Position numbers and translations under genes: made by a program. From Rhodanobacter sp. C01 (GTDB lineage: Bacteria > Pseudomonadota > Gammaproteobacteria > Xanthomonadales > Rhodanobacteraceae), in contig NZ_MUNR01000010.1 in assembly GCF_002001045.1 (NCBI RefSeq), positions 1-64,000 of the forward strand: 64,000 nt of DNA, written 5' to 3'. Positions 1 to 9,653 of this stretch are shown here, piece after piece (within the stretch, counting starts at the first letter, position 1; each line of letters opens with the position of its first letter). Below the pieces are notes generated by a model. It searched no databases. It saw nothing but the letters and a program-made list of their open reading frames with translations, and had not been told where the DNA came from.

Positions 1-877
1 CAGCCCGCCCCCCCATCTGCGTCGAGTCGTAGGAGTAGTTGCCGGTGACTCGCACCTCATCGCCGATCAGCTCGGCGTTCTGCACGCGATGCCACAACGC
101 CGGGCTCAGCTTCAGCGTGTCGAGCAGGAATTCCACTGTGCGACCCTTGCGCTGCTTGAGGTACTCCGGCCGGCATACTGCACCGACGCTCATCACGCCG
201 TCCGGCAGCGGGATCATCCACATCCAGCCATGTTCAAAGCTGTAGATGCTGATGTTGCCGGCGTCTTCGCCGGGCCGGTATTCGGCACCGCGGAAGTGGC
301 CGAAGATCGCCGCACTCTGGTGCTGGTCGTTCTTGCGCCGCAGCTTGTGTCTGCTCGACAGCAGCGCATCGCGGCCGCTGGCGTCGACCACGTAACGCGC
401 CTCGATGCCATAGCTGCGGCCATCGTCGGTCTTCACGTCCAGCCAGGTTTCGCGCGGGCCGCGTTGCTCGACCCGTATCACCTCGTGCCCCTCGCGCGCA
501 TCCGCGCCGCACTCGCGCGCGTGGTCGTACAGCATCTTGTCGAAATCCTGCCGCCACACCTGGTAGGCATGCGGTGGGCTCTGCCCGATGGCGCGGGCGA
601 ATGCATAGGTGTTGTAGCCGCGTTCGTTGTCCGCCTCGAAGTCCGCACCGGGTTTGAACATGCCCAGCGCACGCACCTTGTCCAGCACGCCGAGCCGCTC
701 GAATACCGGCAGGTTCATCGGCAGCAGTGATTCGCCGATGTGGAAACGCGGGTGATGCGCCTTCTCCAGCGCGATCACCTTGTAACCGCGACCTGCCAGC
801 AGGGCGGCTGCCGTGCTGCCGCCGGGGCCACCGCCGATCACCGCCACATCGCACTGTTCGACCGTCTGATCCGTCAT
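1..877 (-). CDS. FAD-dependent halogenase-like oxidoreductase (3' end outside window)
   Basis: Reads leftwards off the window edge; 292 codons are visible. The N-terminus has a Rossmann FAD motif GGGPGG (residues 15-20), then GESLLP (48-53), typical of the flavin-dependent halogenase-like family. K75 in a KPG context lies where these enzymes carry their conserved lysine. W218-M-W220-M-I222-P223 matches the WxWxIP halogenase signature, which ordinary flavin monooxygenases lack. Start at 877: GGAG lies six bases upstream. Known of the family: FADH2-dependent halogenation or related oxidation of aromatic or carrier-bound substrates. Xanthomonadales pigment (xanthomonadin/aryl-polyene) loci carry such genes, so a pigment locus to the left is possible but not visible. 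The substrate is unknown. The gene is divergent from rep. Confidence 0.8.
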   Translation of the reverse strand, partial: MTDQTVEQCDVAVIGGGPGGSTAAALLAGRGYKVIALEKAHHPRFHIGESLLPMNLPVFERLGVLDKVRALGMFKPGADFEADNERGYNTYAFARAIGQSPPHAYQVWRQDFDKMLYDHARECGADAREGHEVIRVEQRGPRETWLDVKTDDGRSYGIEARYVVDASGRDALLSSRHKLRRKNDQHQSAAIFGHFRGAEYRPGEDAGNISIYSFEHGWMWMIPLPDGVMSVGAVCRPEYLKQRKGRTVEFLLDTLKLSPALWHRVQNAELIGDEVRVTGNYSYDSTQMGGRA

Positions 878-999
878 GCTCGCTCCGCCTGGCGCCATCA
901 CCACGACAGCGCCTCCCGCGTTCAATTATGACGCAAGCGATCGGCCAGCCCGCGGGCCTCTGTTACCATCGACAGCCGCCACACGCCCTTGCCCCATCC

Positions 1000-2982
1000 A
1001 TGCTCAATCCGCAACAACTGGCCGCCGTCGAACATTGCGACAGCCCGCTGCTGGTGCTTGCTGGCGCCGGTTCCGGCAAGACCTCGGTGATCACGCAGAA
1101 GATCGCGTATCTGATCGCGCGCAAGAAACTCAGCGCCGCGAAGATCGCCGCGATCACCTTTACCAACAAGGCCGCGAAGGAGATGCGCGAACGCGTCGGC
1201 AAGCTGGTCAGCGCCGAGGACGCCGCCGCGCTCACCGTCTGCACCTTCCACGCTCTGGGCTTGAAGTTTCTGCAGATCGAGCATGCGCGCGCTGGCCTGC
1301 GCCGCGGCTTCTCGGTGCTGGACGCGGACGACAGCGAGGGCATCGTCAAGGAGCTGGCGCCGAAAGGCGCAAAGCCGGATGTACTGTACGGCATCCGCAA
1401 CCTGCTCAGCCGCGCCAAGAACGGCGGCCTGTCACCGGAGGAAGCGCTGGCCGCCGCACGCAGTCCGCGCGAGCTGGAAGCGGCGACGATCTACGACTTG
1501 TACCAGCAGCGCCTCGCCGCGTTCAATGCCGTCGATTTCGACGACCTGATCCGGCTGCCGCTGCGAATCCTCGAATCAGACGCCGGATGCCGTGATGCCT
1601 GGCGTGAGCGGTTGCGCTACCTGCTGGTCGACGAATACCAGGACACCAACGACGCGCAATACCGCCTGCTTAAAGTGCTGGCCGGCGAACGCGGCGGTAT
1701 CACCTGCGTGGGCGACGACGACCAGTCGATCTACGCCTGGCGCGGCGCGAATCCGGAGAACATCGACCAGCTCGGCCGCGACTGGCCGAGCCTGCGCGTG
1801 ATCAAGCTGGAGCAGAACTATCGCTGCGGCAAGCGCATCCTGCGCGCAGCAAATCAGCTGATCGCCAACAACCCACATCTGCACGAAAAGAAGCTGTGGA
1901 GCGAGCATCCGGAAGGCGCACCGATCCGCGTGCTGGAATGCAAGGAAGCCGAGCACGAGGCCGAACGTGTCGCCGCGATCGCCACCACGCTGGCGGAAAA
2001 GCACAAGGCGCGCTGGCACGACATCGCGATCCTCTACCGCGGCAACTTCCAGGCGCGCCCGCTGGAAAAGGCGCTGCGCCTGGCGCGGATTCCCTACCAC
2101 CTCACCGGCGCATTGAGTTTCCTCGACCGCGCCGAGGTGAAGGACCTGCTTTGCTATCTGCGCCTGCTTGCCAATCCCAGCGACGACGCCGCATTCCTGC
2201 GCGTGGTCAACGTACCCAAACGCGAGATCGGCTCGACCACGCTGGAGAAACTCGGCCAGATCGCGCAAAGCCGGCACAGCTCGCTGCTCGACGCCACCCG
2301 CAGCGACAGCGTGCTGCGCCAGCTGACCCCGCGCCCCGCCGCGGCGCTGGCCTCGTTCGCAGGCCTGCTCGACGAGCTGCGCAGCGCCTCGCTGCATGAA
2401 AGCGCCGCCGACCTGGTCGAACTGATCCTCAAACGTACCGGCTACGCCGCACAGATCGCAGCCGGCACGCCGGACATTGCGACGCGCGAGCGCAAGCTCG
2501 GCAACCTGCGTGAGCTCGCCGACTGGTTCCGCGCGATGCAGAAAGGTGGCAACAGCGCCGGCGACCTCGCCTCGCAACTCGCCCTGCTCAGCCACGCCGA
2601 CCGCGACGAACCGGGCAATGCGGTGCGCATGATGACCCTGCACTCCGCCAAGGGCCTGGAATTCCGCTTCGTCTTCATCGTCGGCTGCGAGGACGGCACG
2701 CTGCCGCACGATGGCGCGATCGACGAGGGTCGCATCGACGAGGAGCGCCGCCTGATGTACGTAGGCATCACCCGCGCCAAGGAACTGCTCACCCTGTCGT
2801 GGTCGGCGAAAACCAAACGCTACGGCGACGTCCACAACAACCAGCCCAGCCGCTTCCTGCACGAACTGCCGCAGGCCGACCTGCACTGGCAAGGCAAGGA
2901 TCCGGAAGCGGACAAGGAAGCCGTGCGCGAGACCGCCGAGTCGCACATGGCGAAAATCGCGGCGATGCTGGCAGGCAACTAG
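1000..2982 (+). CDS. rep: ATP-dependent DNA helicase Rep
   Basis: A 660-residue superfamily 1A helicase, close to the 673 residues of E. coli Rep. It opens with MLNPQQLAAVE and has Walker A GAGSGKT (22-28), a helicase Ia-like TFTNKAAKEM block, Walker B VDEYQDTND (from residue 210), a GDDDQSIYAWRGA block, and the C-terminal motifs TLHSAKGLEF and VGITRA. Rep translocates 3'-5' on single-stranded DNA and clears proteins ahead of replication forks. The reading frame stays open upstream to 727, but homology begins at the ATG at 1000, so the longer start is rejected. Rep is favoured over UvrD by length and by the N-terminal sequence. Confidence 0.95.
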   Translation: MLNPQQLAAVEHCDSPLLVLAGAGSGKTSVITQKIAYLIARKKLSAAKIAAITFTNKAAKEMRERVGKLVSAEDAAALTVCTFHALGLKFLQIEHARAGLRRGFSVLDADDSEGIVKELAPKGAKPDVLYGIRNLLSRAKNGGLSPEEALAAARSPRELEAATIYDLYQQRLAAFNAVDFDDLIRLPLRILESDAGCRDAWRERLRYLLVDEYQDTNDAQYRLLKVLAGERGGITCVGDDDQSIYAWRGANPENIDQLGRDWPSLRVIKLEQNYRCGKRILRAANQLIANNPHLHEKKLWSEHPEGAPIRVLECKEAEHEAERVAAIATTLAEKHKARWHDIAILYRGNFQARPLEKALRLARIPYHLTGALSFLDRAEVKDLLCYLRLLANPSDDAAFLRVVNVPKREIGSTTLEKLGQIAQSRHSSLLDATRSDSVLRQLTPRPAAALASFAGLLDELRSASLHESAADLVELILKRTGYAAQIAAGTPDIATRERKLGNLRELADWFRAMQKGGNSAGDLASQLALLSHADRDEPGNAVRMMTLHSAKGLEFRFVFIVGCEDGTLPHDGAIDEGRIDEERRLMYVGITRAKELLTLSWSAKTKRYGDVHNNQPSRFLHELPQADLHWQGKDPEADKEAVRETAESHMAKIAAMLAGN

Positions 2983-3096
2983 CCACGCCTGGCCACGCGG
3001 CACAGGCCGGCCGAAAACTACCATGCATGGCCTTCGTCATGGTCTGATGCGCATGCACGACAATCACCGCACACCCATGCCCCAGGCCACAGCCGC

Positions 3097-4674
3097 ATGA
3101 CCGAATCAGCCAATCTCCATGCGCAGGCTGTTGCTGCCTTCAATCGGCACGATTGGCAGCGCGTGGGAGAACTGACCGCCAGGCTGCTTTCCCTGGTGCC
3201 GGATCATGCCGTTGCGCATTACTTCGCCGGCATCGCATGCATGGAACAGCGGCAGCTGGCGCCGGCACTGCAGCATCTGCGCCGTGCAACGGAACTGGAT
3301 GCCGCGCATGCCGGCTTTGCCGCCCAGCTCGCCAGGGCACTCTCCTTCGCCCGGCTGTCGCAAGAGGCGCTTTCAGCGGCAGATCGAGCCCTCGTGCTAT
3401 CGCCACAGGATCCAGCCACGCTCGACCTTTTGGGTGGTATCTATGCGCAAAACGAAGCCCATGCAAAGGCCGTTTCCGCGTTTCGCCGTGCCGTGGCTCT
3501 CATGCCGGCACATGCAGCCTTCCGTTTCAATCTGGCCACTTCCCTGATTGCGAATGGCGATATCGATGACGCCGAACGCGAGATCGAAACCTGCCTGGCC
3601 CTGGATCCGAAGTTCTGGAAAGCCCACCTGACCCTGGCCCATCTGCATCGGCAGACACCATCAAGCCATCATGTCGCGCGATTGCAATCCATGCTTGCAC
3701 ATGATCATGGCAACAGCCTCGCCCGAATTTGCCTCAACATGGCGCTGGCCAAGGAATACGAGGATCTCGCCGACTACCCGAGGGCGTTCGGACATCTGCT
3801 GCGCGGCAAGGCCGCCAGCCGCGAGGGTCTCGACTACTCGATCGAACACGATGAAGCACTGTTCGCGGCACTTGCACGTGCCTTTCCCGAGCCCCTGGCC
3901 AGCGCGTCAGGCCATCCATCCCGTGAGCCCATCTTTGTATTCGGCCTGCCGCGTACCGGTACCACGCTGGTGGAGCGCATCATCTCCAGTCACCCGAGCG
4001 TGACTGCCGCGGGTGAGCTGCAGAATTTCGGCGTGGCGTTGCGGCGCGCCTGGAACAGCCATACGCCACTGTGGCTGGATTCCGAGATCGCCGCGCGCAC
4101 GCGCGATGTCAACTGGCAACGCGTGGGCGCGGATTACATTTCCAGCACGCGACCGGCCACGGGACACACGTCACATTTCGTCGACAAGCTGCCGCACAAT
4201 TTCCTGTACGCCGGCTTCATTGCCAGTGCTCTGCCCAATGCAAGAATGATCTGTCTGAGGCGCGATCCGATGGACGCCTGCCTCAGCAATTTCCGCCAGC
4301 TTTTCGCCGAGCGGCTGCCCTACTACAACTATTCCTTCGACCTGCTCGACACGGGCCGGTACTACGTGCTTTTCGATCGGCTGATGGCGCATTGGCAACA
4401 CGTCTTTCCGGGGCGGATCCTGGAAGTGCGGTACGAGGCGCTCATCGATGATCAGGAATCCGTTTCGCGACAGGTGCTGGAATTCTGTGGCCTGCCGTGG
4501 AACGATGCGTGCCTGCATTTCGAGAAGAATCGCGCGCCGGTAGGCACGGCCAGTGCATTGCAAGTGCGCGAACCTGTCTATCGATCTGCCATCGGACGCT
4601 GGAAGAGATACGAGACTCAGCTTGCCGAGTTGCGGGAGCTGCTGGTTCGCGCGGGCGTCGACATTCCCCCTTGA
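3097..4674 (+). CDS. TPR-containing sulfotransferase, copy 1
   Basis: 525 residues. Residues 1 to about 190 form degenerate tetratricopeptide repeats (AxxxxxxxLxxxP spacing). The C-terminal half is a sulfotransferase domain (Sulfotransfer_3 type). The PAPS 5'-phosphosulfate loop is GLPRTGTT (283-290), followed by LVERIISSHP. The 3'-phosphate site is RDPMDACLS (389-397). No signal peptide is seen, so a cytoplasmic enzyme is expected. It would transfer sulfate from PAPS to an unknown acceptor; TPR sulfotransferases of this type are poorly characterised, and peptide, glycan or lipid acceptors are all possible. It lies 56 bp upstream of a paralogue of almost the same length, pointing to tandem duplication. 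Both converge on two TonB-dependent receptors. Confidence 0.88.
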   Translation: MTESANLHAQAVAAFNRHDWQRVGELTARLLSLVPDHAVAHYFAGIACMEQRQLAPALQHLRRATELDAAHAGFAAQLARALSFARLSQEALSAADRALVLSPQDPATLDLLGGIYAQNEAHAKAVSAFRRAVALMPAHAAFRFNLATSLIANGDIDDAEREIETCLALDPKFWKAHLTLAHLHRQTPSSHHVARLQSMLAHDHGNSLARICLNMALAKEYEDLADYPRAFGHLLRGKAASREGLDYSIEHDEALFAALARAFPEPLASASGHPSREPIFVFGLPRTGTTLVERIISSHPSVTAAGELQNFGVALRRAWNSHTPLWLDSEIAARTRDVNWQRVGADYISSTRPATGHTSHFVDKLPHNFLYAGFIASALPNARMICLRRDPMDACLSNFRQLFAERLPYYNYSFDLLDTGRYYVLFDRLMAHWQHVFPGRILEVRYEALIDDQESVSRQVLEFCGLPWNDACLHFEKNRAPVGTASALQVREPVYRSAIGRWKRYETQLAELRELLVRAGVDIPP

Positions 4675-4730
4675 ATGCCGCGCCACATCGTCCGCACACC
4701 GCCAACCAGCCGCCACGACCCGGAACCGAG

Positions 4731-6317
4731 ATGACCGATCCCGCCGCGATCTACACACAGCTCAGCGAGGCATTCAACCGGCGCGAGTGGCGGCAAGCCA
4801 GGGAATTCGCGGCACGCCTGCTGCAAGTCGCGCCGCGGCATGCAGGCGTTTACTACATGGCCGGCATCGCCGAACTGGAGCTGCAGCAACTACCGGCGGC
4901 CGTGGAGTATCTGCGCAGGGCGAGCGTGCTCGAACCGGGTCGAGCCGATTTTGCCGTGCACTTCGCCAAGGCACTGGCGGTTTCGCACCGGAACCGCGAG
5001 GCGAGAACGGCAGCCGATCGCGCACTGGCCTTGGGCCCGGCCGATGCCAACACACTGGACACGCTGGGCGTGATCTACACGCAGGTAGGCGAGTATCTCT
5101 CCGCGACGAAGGCGTTCAGCGGAGCCACGGCGCTCGCCCCGGCACAGGCGTCGTACCGCTACAACCTGGCGACTTCGCACGTGTCCACCGGCCAGATCTC
5201 CGCAGCGGAAGCCGAGATCGAGGCGTGCCTGGGGCTGGACCCGCGTTACTGGCGCGCACACCTGACGCTGGCCCAGTTGCGCCGCTGGACGCCAGAGGAC
5301 AACCATGTGGAACGGCTGCAGGCCCTGCTTGCGGAGGTGGGTGACGGTTCCCGCGATACCGCCGCCCTGATCTGCCTGAACATGGCGCTGGCCAAGGAGT
5401 ATGAGGACTTGGGCGAGTACCCCGCGGCATTCGGGCACCTCGTCCGCGGCAAGGCCGCAGGCGGCGCCGGTCGCAGCTATACGATCACCCGCGACGAAGC
5501 CTTGTTCACTGCCATCGCGGAAAGCTTCCCGGGGCCGCAGGCCGCATCGACCGGGTGCATGAGCGACGAGCCCATCTTCATCATCGGCATGCCGCGCAGC
5601 GGCACCACCCTGGTCGAGCGCATCATCTCCAGCCATCCCGACGTGCGGTCCGCGGGCGAGCTGCTGAATTTCGGCATGTCGCTGAAACAGGCCTCCGGCA
5701 GCCGGACCTCGACCCTGATCGATGCCGACACCATCGTCCGCGCACGCGGCACGGACTGGAAAAAACTGGGCGACACCTACCTGGCCAGCACGAGGCCAAC
5801 CACCGGCCACAGCCCGCGCTTCATCGACAAGCTGCCGCACAATTTTCTCTACGCCGGCTTCATCGCCAACGCCCTGCCGAACGCAAAAATCATCTGCCTG
5901 CGGCGCGACCCGATGGACACCTGCCTCAGCAATTTCCGGCAGCTCTTTGCGCCCAGATCGCCCTATTTCGACTATTCATTCGACCTGCTGGACACGGGTA
6001 GATACTTCGTGCAGTTCGATCACCTGATGGCGCACTGGCGGAAGGTTCTGCCGGGCCGCATTCTCGAAGTGGATTACGAAACATTGGTGGAATCGCAGGA
6101 GGCCAGCTCCCGGCGGCTGCTGGAATTCTGCGGCCTGCCTTGGCATGACGACTGCCTGCGTTTCGAGAACAATCCGAGTCCGGTCGCCACGGCCAGCGCC
6201 GTGCAGGTGCGTGCACCGATCTACAGGAGTTCGCTCAAGCGCTGGAAAAAGTACGGACCGCAACTGGATGCATTGCACGAACTGCTGATCAGCTCGGGCA
6301 TCACGATCCAACATTAG
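4731..6317 (+). CDS. TPR-containing sulfotransferase, copy 2
   Basis: 528 residues, co-linear with the preceding paralogue along its whole length. TPR region at residues 1 to about 190. PAPS loop GMPRSGTT at 286-293 followed by LVERIISSHP. 3'-phosphate motif RRDPMDTCLSNF about 105 residues later. The ATG at 4731 gives a start equivalent to copy 1; the frame is open upstream to 4497 inside copy 1, but that stretch has no family similarity. Likely co-transcribed with copy 1. The catalytic core differs little between copies while the TPR half varies more, so the pair may recognise different acceptors (inference). It ends 119 bp from the convergent receptor gene. Confidence 0.88.
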   Translation: MTDPAAIYTQLSEAFNRREWRQAREFAARLLQVAPRHAGVYYMAGIAELELQQLPAAVEYLRRASVLEPGRADFAVHFAKALAVSHRNREARTAADRALALGPADANTLDTLGVIYTQVGEYLSATKAFSGATALAPAQASYRYNLATSHVSTGQISAAEAEIEACLGLDPRYWRAHLTLAQLRRWTPEDNHVERLQALLAEVGDGSRDTAALICLNMALAKEYEDLGEYPAAFGHLVRGKAAGGAGRSYTITRDEALFTAIAESFPGPQAASTGCMSDEPIFIIGMPRSGTTLVERIISSHPDVRSAGELLNFGMSLKQASGSRTSTLIDADTIVRARGTDWKKLGDTYLASTRPTTGHSPRFIDKLPHNFLYAGFIANALPNAKIICLRRDPMDTCLSNFRQLFAPRSPYFDYSFDLLDTGRYFVQFDHLMAHWRKVLPGRILEVDYETLVESQEASSRRLLEFCGLPWHDDCLRFENNPSPVATASAVQVRAPIYRSSLKRWKKYGPQLDALHELLISSGITIQH

Positions 6318-6390
6318 CGATGCTTCTCACGCGTGCTGATGGGCACCTTCCCAGCCACTGCCAGCGTCTCGACCATGCGTAGTCGTCGCC

Positions 6391-6419
6391 AAAAAAACGA
6401 CCCCGCCGAAGCGGGGTCG
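6391..6419 (-). terminator. Rho-independent terminator of receptor gene 1
   Basis: On the minus strand a perfect 9-bp stem (6398-6406 with 6411-6419) closes a TTCG tetraloop and is followed by seven Ts (6391-6397). It lies 17 bp after the receptor stop codon. The plus-strand orientation has no T run, so it should serve only the receptor gene. Confidence 0.93.
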
Positions 6420-6436
6420 TGGGTCACGCAGTACTC

Positions 6437-9319
6437 TTACTTATCGCCTTGGCCGAACTTATAGTTCGCTTCCACATAGATCGCACGGCCGTAGGGGTTG
6501 TAGTTGAAAATGTTATACGGCGTAGCCGTGGTGCCCGGATAGCTGTTGTCCACCGGCGGCATCTTGTTGAACACGTTGTCGACCATCAGCGACAAGCCCA
6601 GCGCCTTGATCGGGTTGTAGGTCACGCTGAGGTTGTTCAGCACCCAAGCACCCAGCTTGCCGGTACCCGGCGAGGTGTAGTTGTTGAGCGACTGGGCCAG
6701 GTAGTTCGGCGTCTGGCCGTAACGGTTCACGTACCAGGTCGCGGTCCACTTGTCCCGCGTCCAGGTGAGAGAACCATTGCCCTTGCTCTTGAAGTCGGTG
6801 CTGTAGTTGGGATTGGTCAGGTAGTTGACGGAGGGATCCGTCGGGTAATCCTGGTAGGTATGCTTCAGCTCGTCCGAGTAGGACAGGTTGAGCGCCAGCT
6901 GTCCAAGGCTGCCAATGTCGTGGATGTAGCTGAAATTCGCGGTGATCGCATTGACCTGCTCGTCCGCGATGTTCAGCTTTGGCGTCTCGATCTGCGTGAT
7001 CTGGCCCAGCAGCGGCACGCCATTCAGCGTCGTGCCCGGGCCGCGGGTGATCAGGCTGAAGGCCTGCGCGCAGGTCTGCGTGCTCATCGCAATGGTGCCG
7101 ATCTCGCACAGGTACTGCGTGTTGGACAGCTGGTCGGCGCTGACTTCCGACACCTCGTTCTGGATGTTCCAGTGCAAGTAGTCCACGCTGACCGACATCC
7201 GCTCCATCGGCGCCCAGACCACGCCCATGTCCCACACCTTGGCCGTGATCGGCTTCAACGCAGGATTGCCGTAGGTCAGGCCATGGTATTGCTCGCCGTT
7301 GTACGGGGACGGGCAGGCGGCGGCATTGGCTCCGCTGAAGCCCAGGCGGCCGCAATTCGCGTAGTCGTAGACGCTGTCGTAGTAGCCGCTCGGCAGCTGG
7401 AACTCATCCGAAAGAGTAGGCACCTTGAACGCCGTGCCGTACTTGCCGCGCACCAGCAGGGATTCGAACGGACGGAACTCGACACCGAGGTTGTAGGTAG
7501 CGTGGCTGACTGTCTGACCGGCCACGTTGTAACTGTCGTAACGACCGGACGCATCCAGCGTCAGCATGCTGAACAGCGGGAACTTGAATTCGGTCGTGGC
7601 GGCGTAACGCGAGCGATGGCCCGCGCCCGGCGTGGCGCTGGTGCCCCAGACGTACGGCACCTCTTCACCGTTCCAGTCGACCGTTTCCAGCAGGCGCGGA
7701 TCGGGCGAGGAGTTCCAGCCCTGGTTGCCGCCTTCGAGCACCGCAGCGACGCCGGCATCGCCACCGGGCAGGCTGAACAGCGAGGCATTGGTGACTTGCA
7801 GCCGCAGCATGTTGTCCCAGGTCTTGGAACGGCTGTCGGTATAGCCGGTAAAGCTCCTGAAGTCGGCCTGCGAGACCGGGTTATAGAGATTCGCGTACTG
7901 GGGCTCGTAGATGGGATAACCGTAATAAGAGCCCATCTGTGGGCCCATCACGTGATTGGCGAAATAGGTTTCCATCGGAATGGTGAACCGCTGGAAATCG
8001 TGGTCGAGCAGCTTGTCGTCGGAATGGGTGAAGCCGAGGTCGTAATCCCAGTTCGAGGCACCGAAGGTGCCCTTGCCGCCAAAGGTCAGCATGTAGGAGT
8101 TCTCGGTCTCCGTGTTCATGATGTTCTGGTAGCCGCCAACCTCCTCCGGCGAGAACACATGCTGGACGATCATCAAATCGCCCGCGCCGCCATTCGCTCG
8201 CGGATCCCAGAAGTAGCCACCACCCGACGCCGCGTCCACGACTTCGCTGTTCCAGAACATGGTGCTGGTGCCATTCGTGTACTTCTGTTCCTGGTAGTTG
8301 TAGAGCAGGTCGCCGTACAACTGCAGGTTGTCGTTCACGTCATACGTATTGTGCGTGTAGAGATTGACCGTCTTGCTGCCGGTGGACAGCGTGCCGTTGC
8401 CCGGGCTGTTGAAGGAGCCGCAGTAATAGCCGCTGCCTGGGCGGTACTGCTTGGCCTCCGTGCCACCGAACTGGCTGGAGACATTGGCGCAATTGTTCGG
8501 ATCCTCCAGCAGGTAGCCTTCGTAATAGCCCAGCACGAGATAATCGCGTTCGGCCACCGGCGGCGAGGTACCGTCGGTGTTGTACTGGCTGGTCAGGCTG
8601 CGGTCCTTCCTCCAGATCGGCTGCGTGCTGTCGAACTGCACACCCACCAGTGAATTGAATTTCCCCGCGCTGAAACTGTCGGCCAGGCTGATGCGGCGAT
8701 TGGCGCCGCCACCGTCGGAATCCCAGCCATAACGTACGTCGATCTCCGGTGCGTCGATATGCTTCTTCAGCACGATGTTGATCACGCCCGCGATGGCGTC
8801 CGAGCCATACAGCGAGGACTGGCCGCCCGGCAGAATGTCGATATGGTCGACCATGTCGATCGGAATACCGCTGAGGTTGTTGAACGTATCGCTGCCGTTG
8901 TACAGGCCCGGGAAGTTGCCCATCGGGCGCCCGTCGATCAGGTACTTCACGAAACCGACCGGCAGACCGAACATGCTTAGCGTCTGCGCACCCGGCGTGA
9001 ATGAATTGGTGAACTGCGCACCCTCCACGCTACCGGTGGCGAACGACGACTGCTGCAGCGCATCGGCGATCGTGGCGAAGCCACGCGCCTTCATGTCCTG
9101 TGCGGTGATGGTGATGACCGGCGTAGACGTTTCGATCTGCGTTTGCGGAATCAGCGAACCGGTCACCGTGACCGCTTCGAGTTTCTTGGCCTTGGTATTG
9201 TCCGGTGCCTGATCGGCACTCTGCTGGGTTGCATCGGTCTGGGTCGACTGTGCGTAGGCAGAGGTATAGCCAAGCGCCAGCGCCGCCACGATAGCAACGG
9301 TAATTTTCGACTTGATCAT
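6437..9319 (-). CDS. TonB-dependent outer-membrane receptor, copy 1
   Basis: 960 residues. Signal peptide MIKSKITVAIVAALALGYTS with cleavage near AYA-Q (residue 23). TonB box EAVTVTG near 48-54. Plug domain about 55-185 with PVITITAQDM, LIDGRP and GQSSLYGSDAIAGVINIVLKK. A 22-strand type barrel follows, with many aromatic-glycine strand motifs and a C-terminal YVEANYKFG strand. The role is energised import across the outer membrane; the ligand cannot be read from sequence. The start at 9319 is preceded by GAGGGGAG. It is a tandem paralogue of the gene at 9710-12541 and has its own promoter, leader and terminator, so it forms a separate transcription unit. The neighbouring convergent sulfotransferases suggest a sulfated or peptide-like ligand, but that is inference. 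Confidence 0.93.
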   Translation of the reverse strand: MIKSKITVAIVAALALGYTSAYAQSTQTDATQQSADQAPDNTKAKKLEAVTVTGSLIPQTQIETSTPVITITAQDMKARGFATIADALQQSSFATGSVEGAQFTNSFTPGAQTLSMFGLPVGFVKYLIDGRPMGNFPGLYNGSDTFNNLSGIPIDMVDHIDILPGGQSSLYGSDAIAGVINIVLKKHIDAPEIDVRYGWDSDGGGANRRISLADSFSAGKFNSLVGVQFDSTQPIWRKDRSLTSQYNTDGTSPPVAERDYLVLGYYEGYLLEDPNNCANVSSQFGGTEAKQYRPGSGYYCGSFNSPGNGTLSTGSKTVNLYTHNTYDVNDNLQLYGDLLYNYQEQKYTNGTSTMFWNSEVVDAASGGGYFWDPRANGGAGDLMIVQHVFSPEEVGGYQNIMNTETENSYMLTFGGKGTFGASNWDYDLGFTHSDDKLLDHDFQRFTIPMETYFANHVMGPQMGSYYGYPIYEPQYANLYNPVSQADFRSFTGYTDSRSKTWDNMLRLQVTNASLFSLPGGDAGVAAVLEGGNQGWNSSPDPRLLETVDWNGEEVPYVWGTSATPGAGHRSRYAATTEFKFPLFSMLTLDASGRYDSYNVAGQTVSHATYNLGVEFRPFESLLVRGKYGTAFKVPTLSDEFQLPSGYYDSVYDYANCGRLGFSGANAAACPSPYNGEQYHGLTYGNPALKPITAKVWDMGVVWAPMERMSVSVDYLHWNIQNEVSEVSADQLSNTQYLCEIGTIAMSTQTCAQAFSLITRGPGTTLNGVPLLGQITQIETPKLNIADEQVNAITANFSYIHDIGSLGQLALNLSYSDELKHTYQDYPTDPSVNYLTNPNYSTDFKSKGNGSLTWTRDKWTATWYVNRYGQTPNYLAQSLNNYTSPGTGKLGAWVLNNLSVTYNPIKALGLSLMVDNVFNKMPPVDNSYPGTTATPYNIFNYNPYGRAIYVEANYKFGQGDK

Positions 9320-9458
9320 TCTTCGGAACTCCCCTCAGAGTCTTGTTCGCAACTGGATAAGCCCGTCTTCGATTGACAGGCGATCGACATGAATCGGCAT
9401 CGCAATAGGCAAACCGGCACTCTCCCTGCCGGCTGGATCGATTCATAGCGCAGTCAGG

Positions 9459-9487
9459 TTCTAACATGCCCGAGAAAGATTGCGCAA
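9459..9487 (-). promoter_or_regulatory. Predicted sigma-70 promoter of receptor gene 1
   Basis: Minus strand: -35 TTGCGC (9482-9487), 17-bp spacer, -10 TTAGAA (9459-9464). The same arrangement, with the identical -10 and the same spacer length, occurs before the paralogue at 12682-12710. Similar sequence also continues upstream of both -35 boxes. Predicted leader about 133 nt. Confidence 0.65.
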
Positions 9488-9539
9488 CATTATCTTCACA
9501 ATGCGCGCATATACAGCATTATATTTCGACTATATCTTA

Positions 9540-9565
9540 CGTTAACGCAATATTTTGCGTTAACG
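9540..9565. promoter_or_regulatory. 26-bp perfect palindrome, candidate operator
   Basis: Two perfect 11-bp arms, CGTTAACGCAA and TTGCGTTAACG, flank TATT. The centre is about 65 bp upstream of the -35 box of receptor gene 1. The ACGCAA/TTGCGT inner arms recall LacI-family operators. No similar palindrome precedes receptor gene 2. An activator or repressor site is likely; the binding protein is not encoded nearby. Confidence 0.55.
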
Positions 9566-9653
9566 GCATCTGTCTGAATGCCCCCTCTTCGCCCTACTGG
9601 TCCCGCGAGTGCAAATCGACCAGGAACGCGCACGTGTTACTTGTCGGGCATAC

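Noticed and set aside
727-999. N-terminal extension of rep
   Set aside because: In frame but overlaps the divergent flavoprotein gene; Rep homology starts at 1000.
6419-8653. 744-codon open frame antisense to receptor gene 1
   Set aside because: High-GC codon bias opens long frames opposite real genes. The opposite strand encodes a clear TonB receptor with signal peptide and motifs, and the antisense product has no recognisable fold or start signal.
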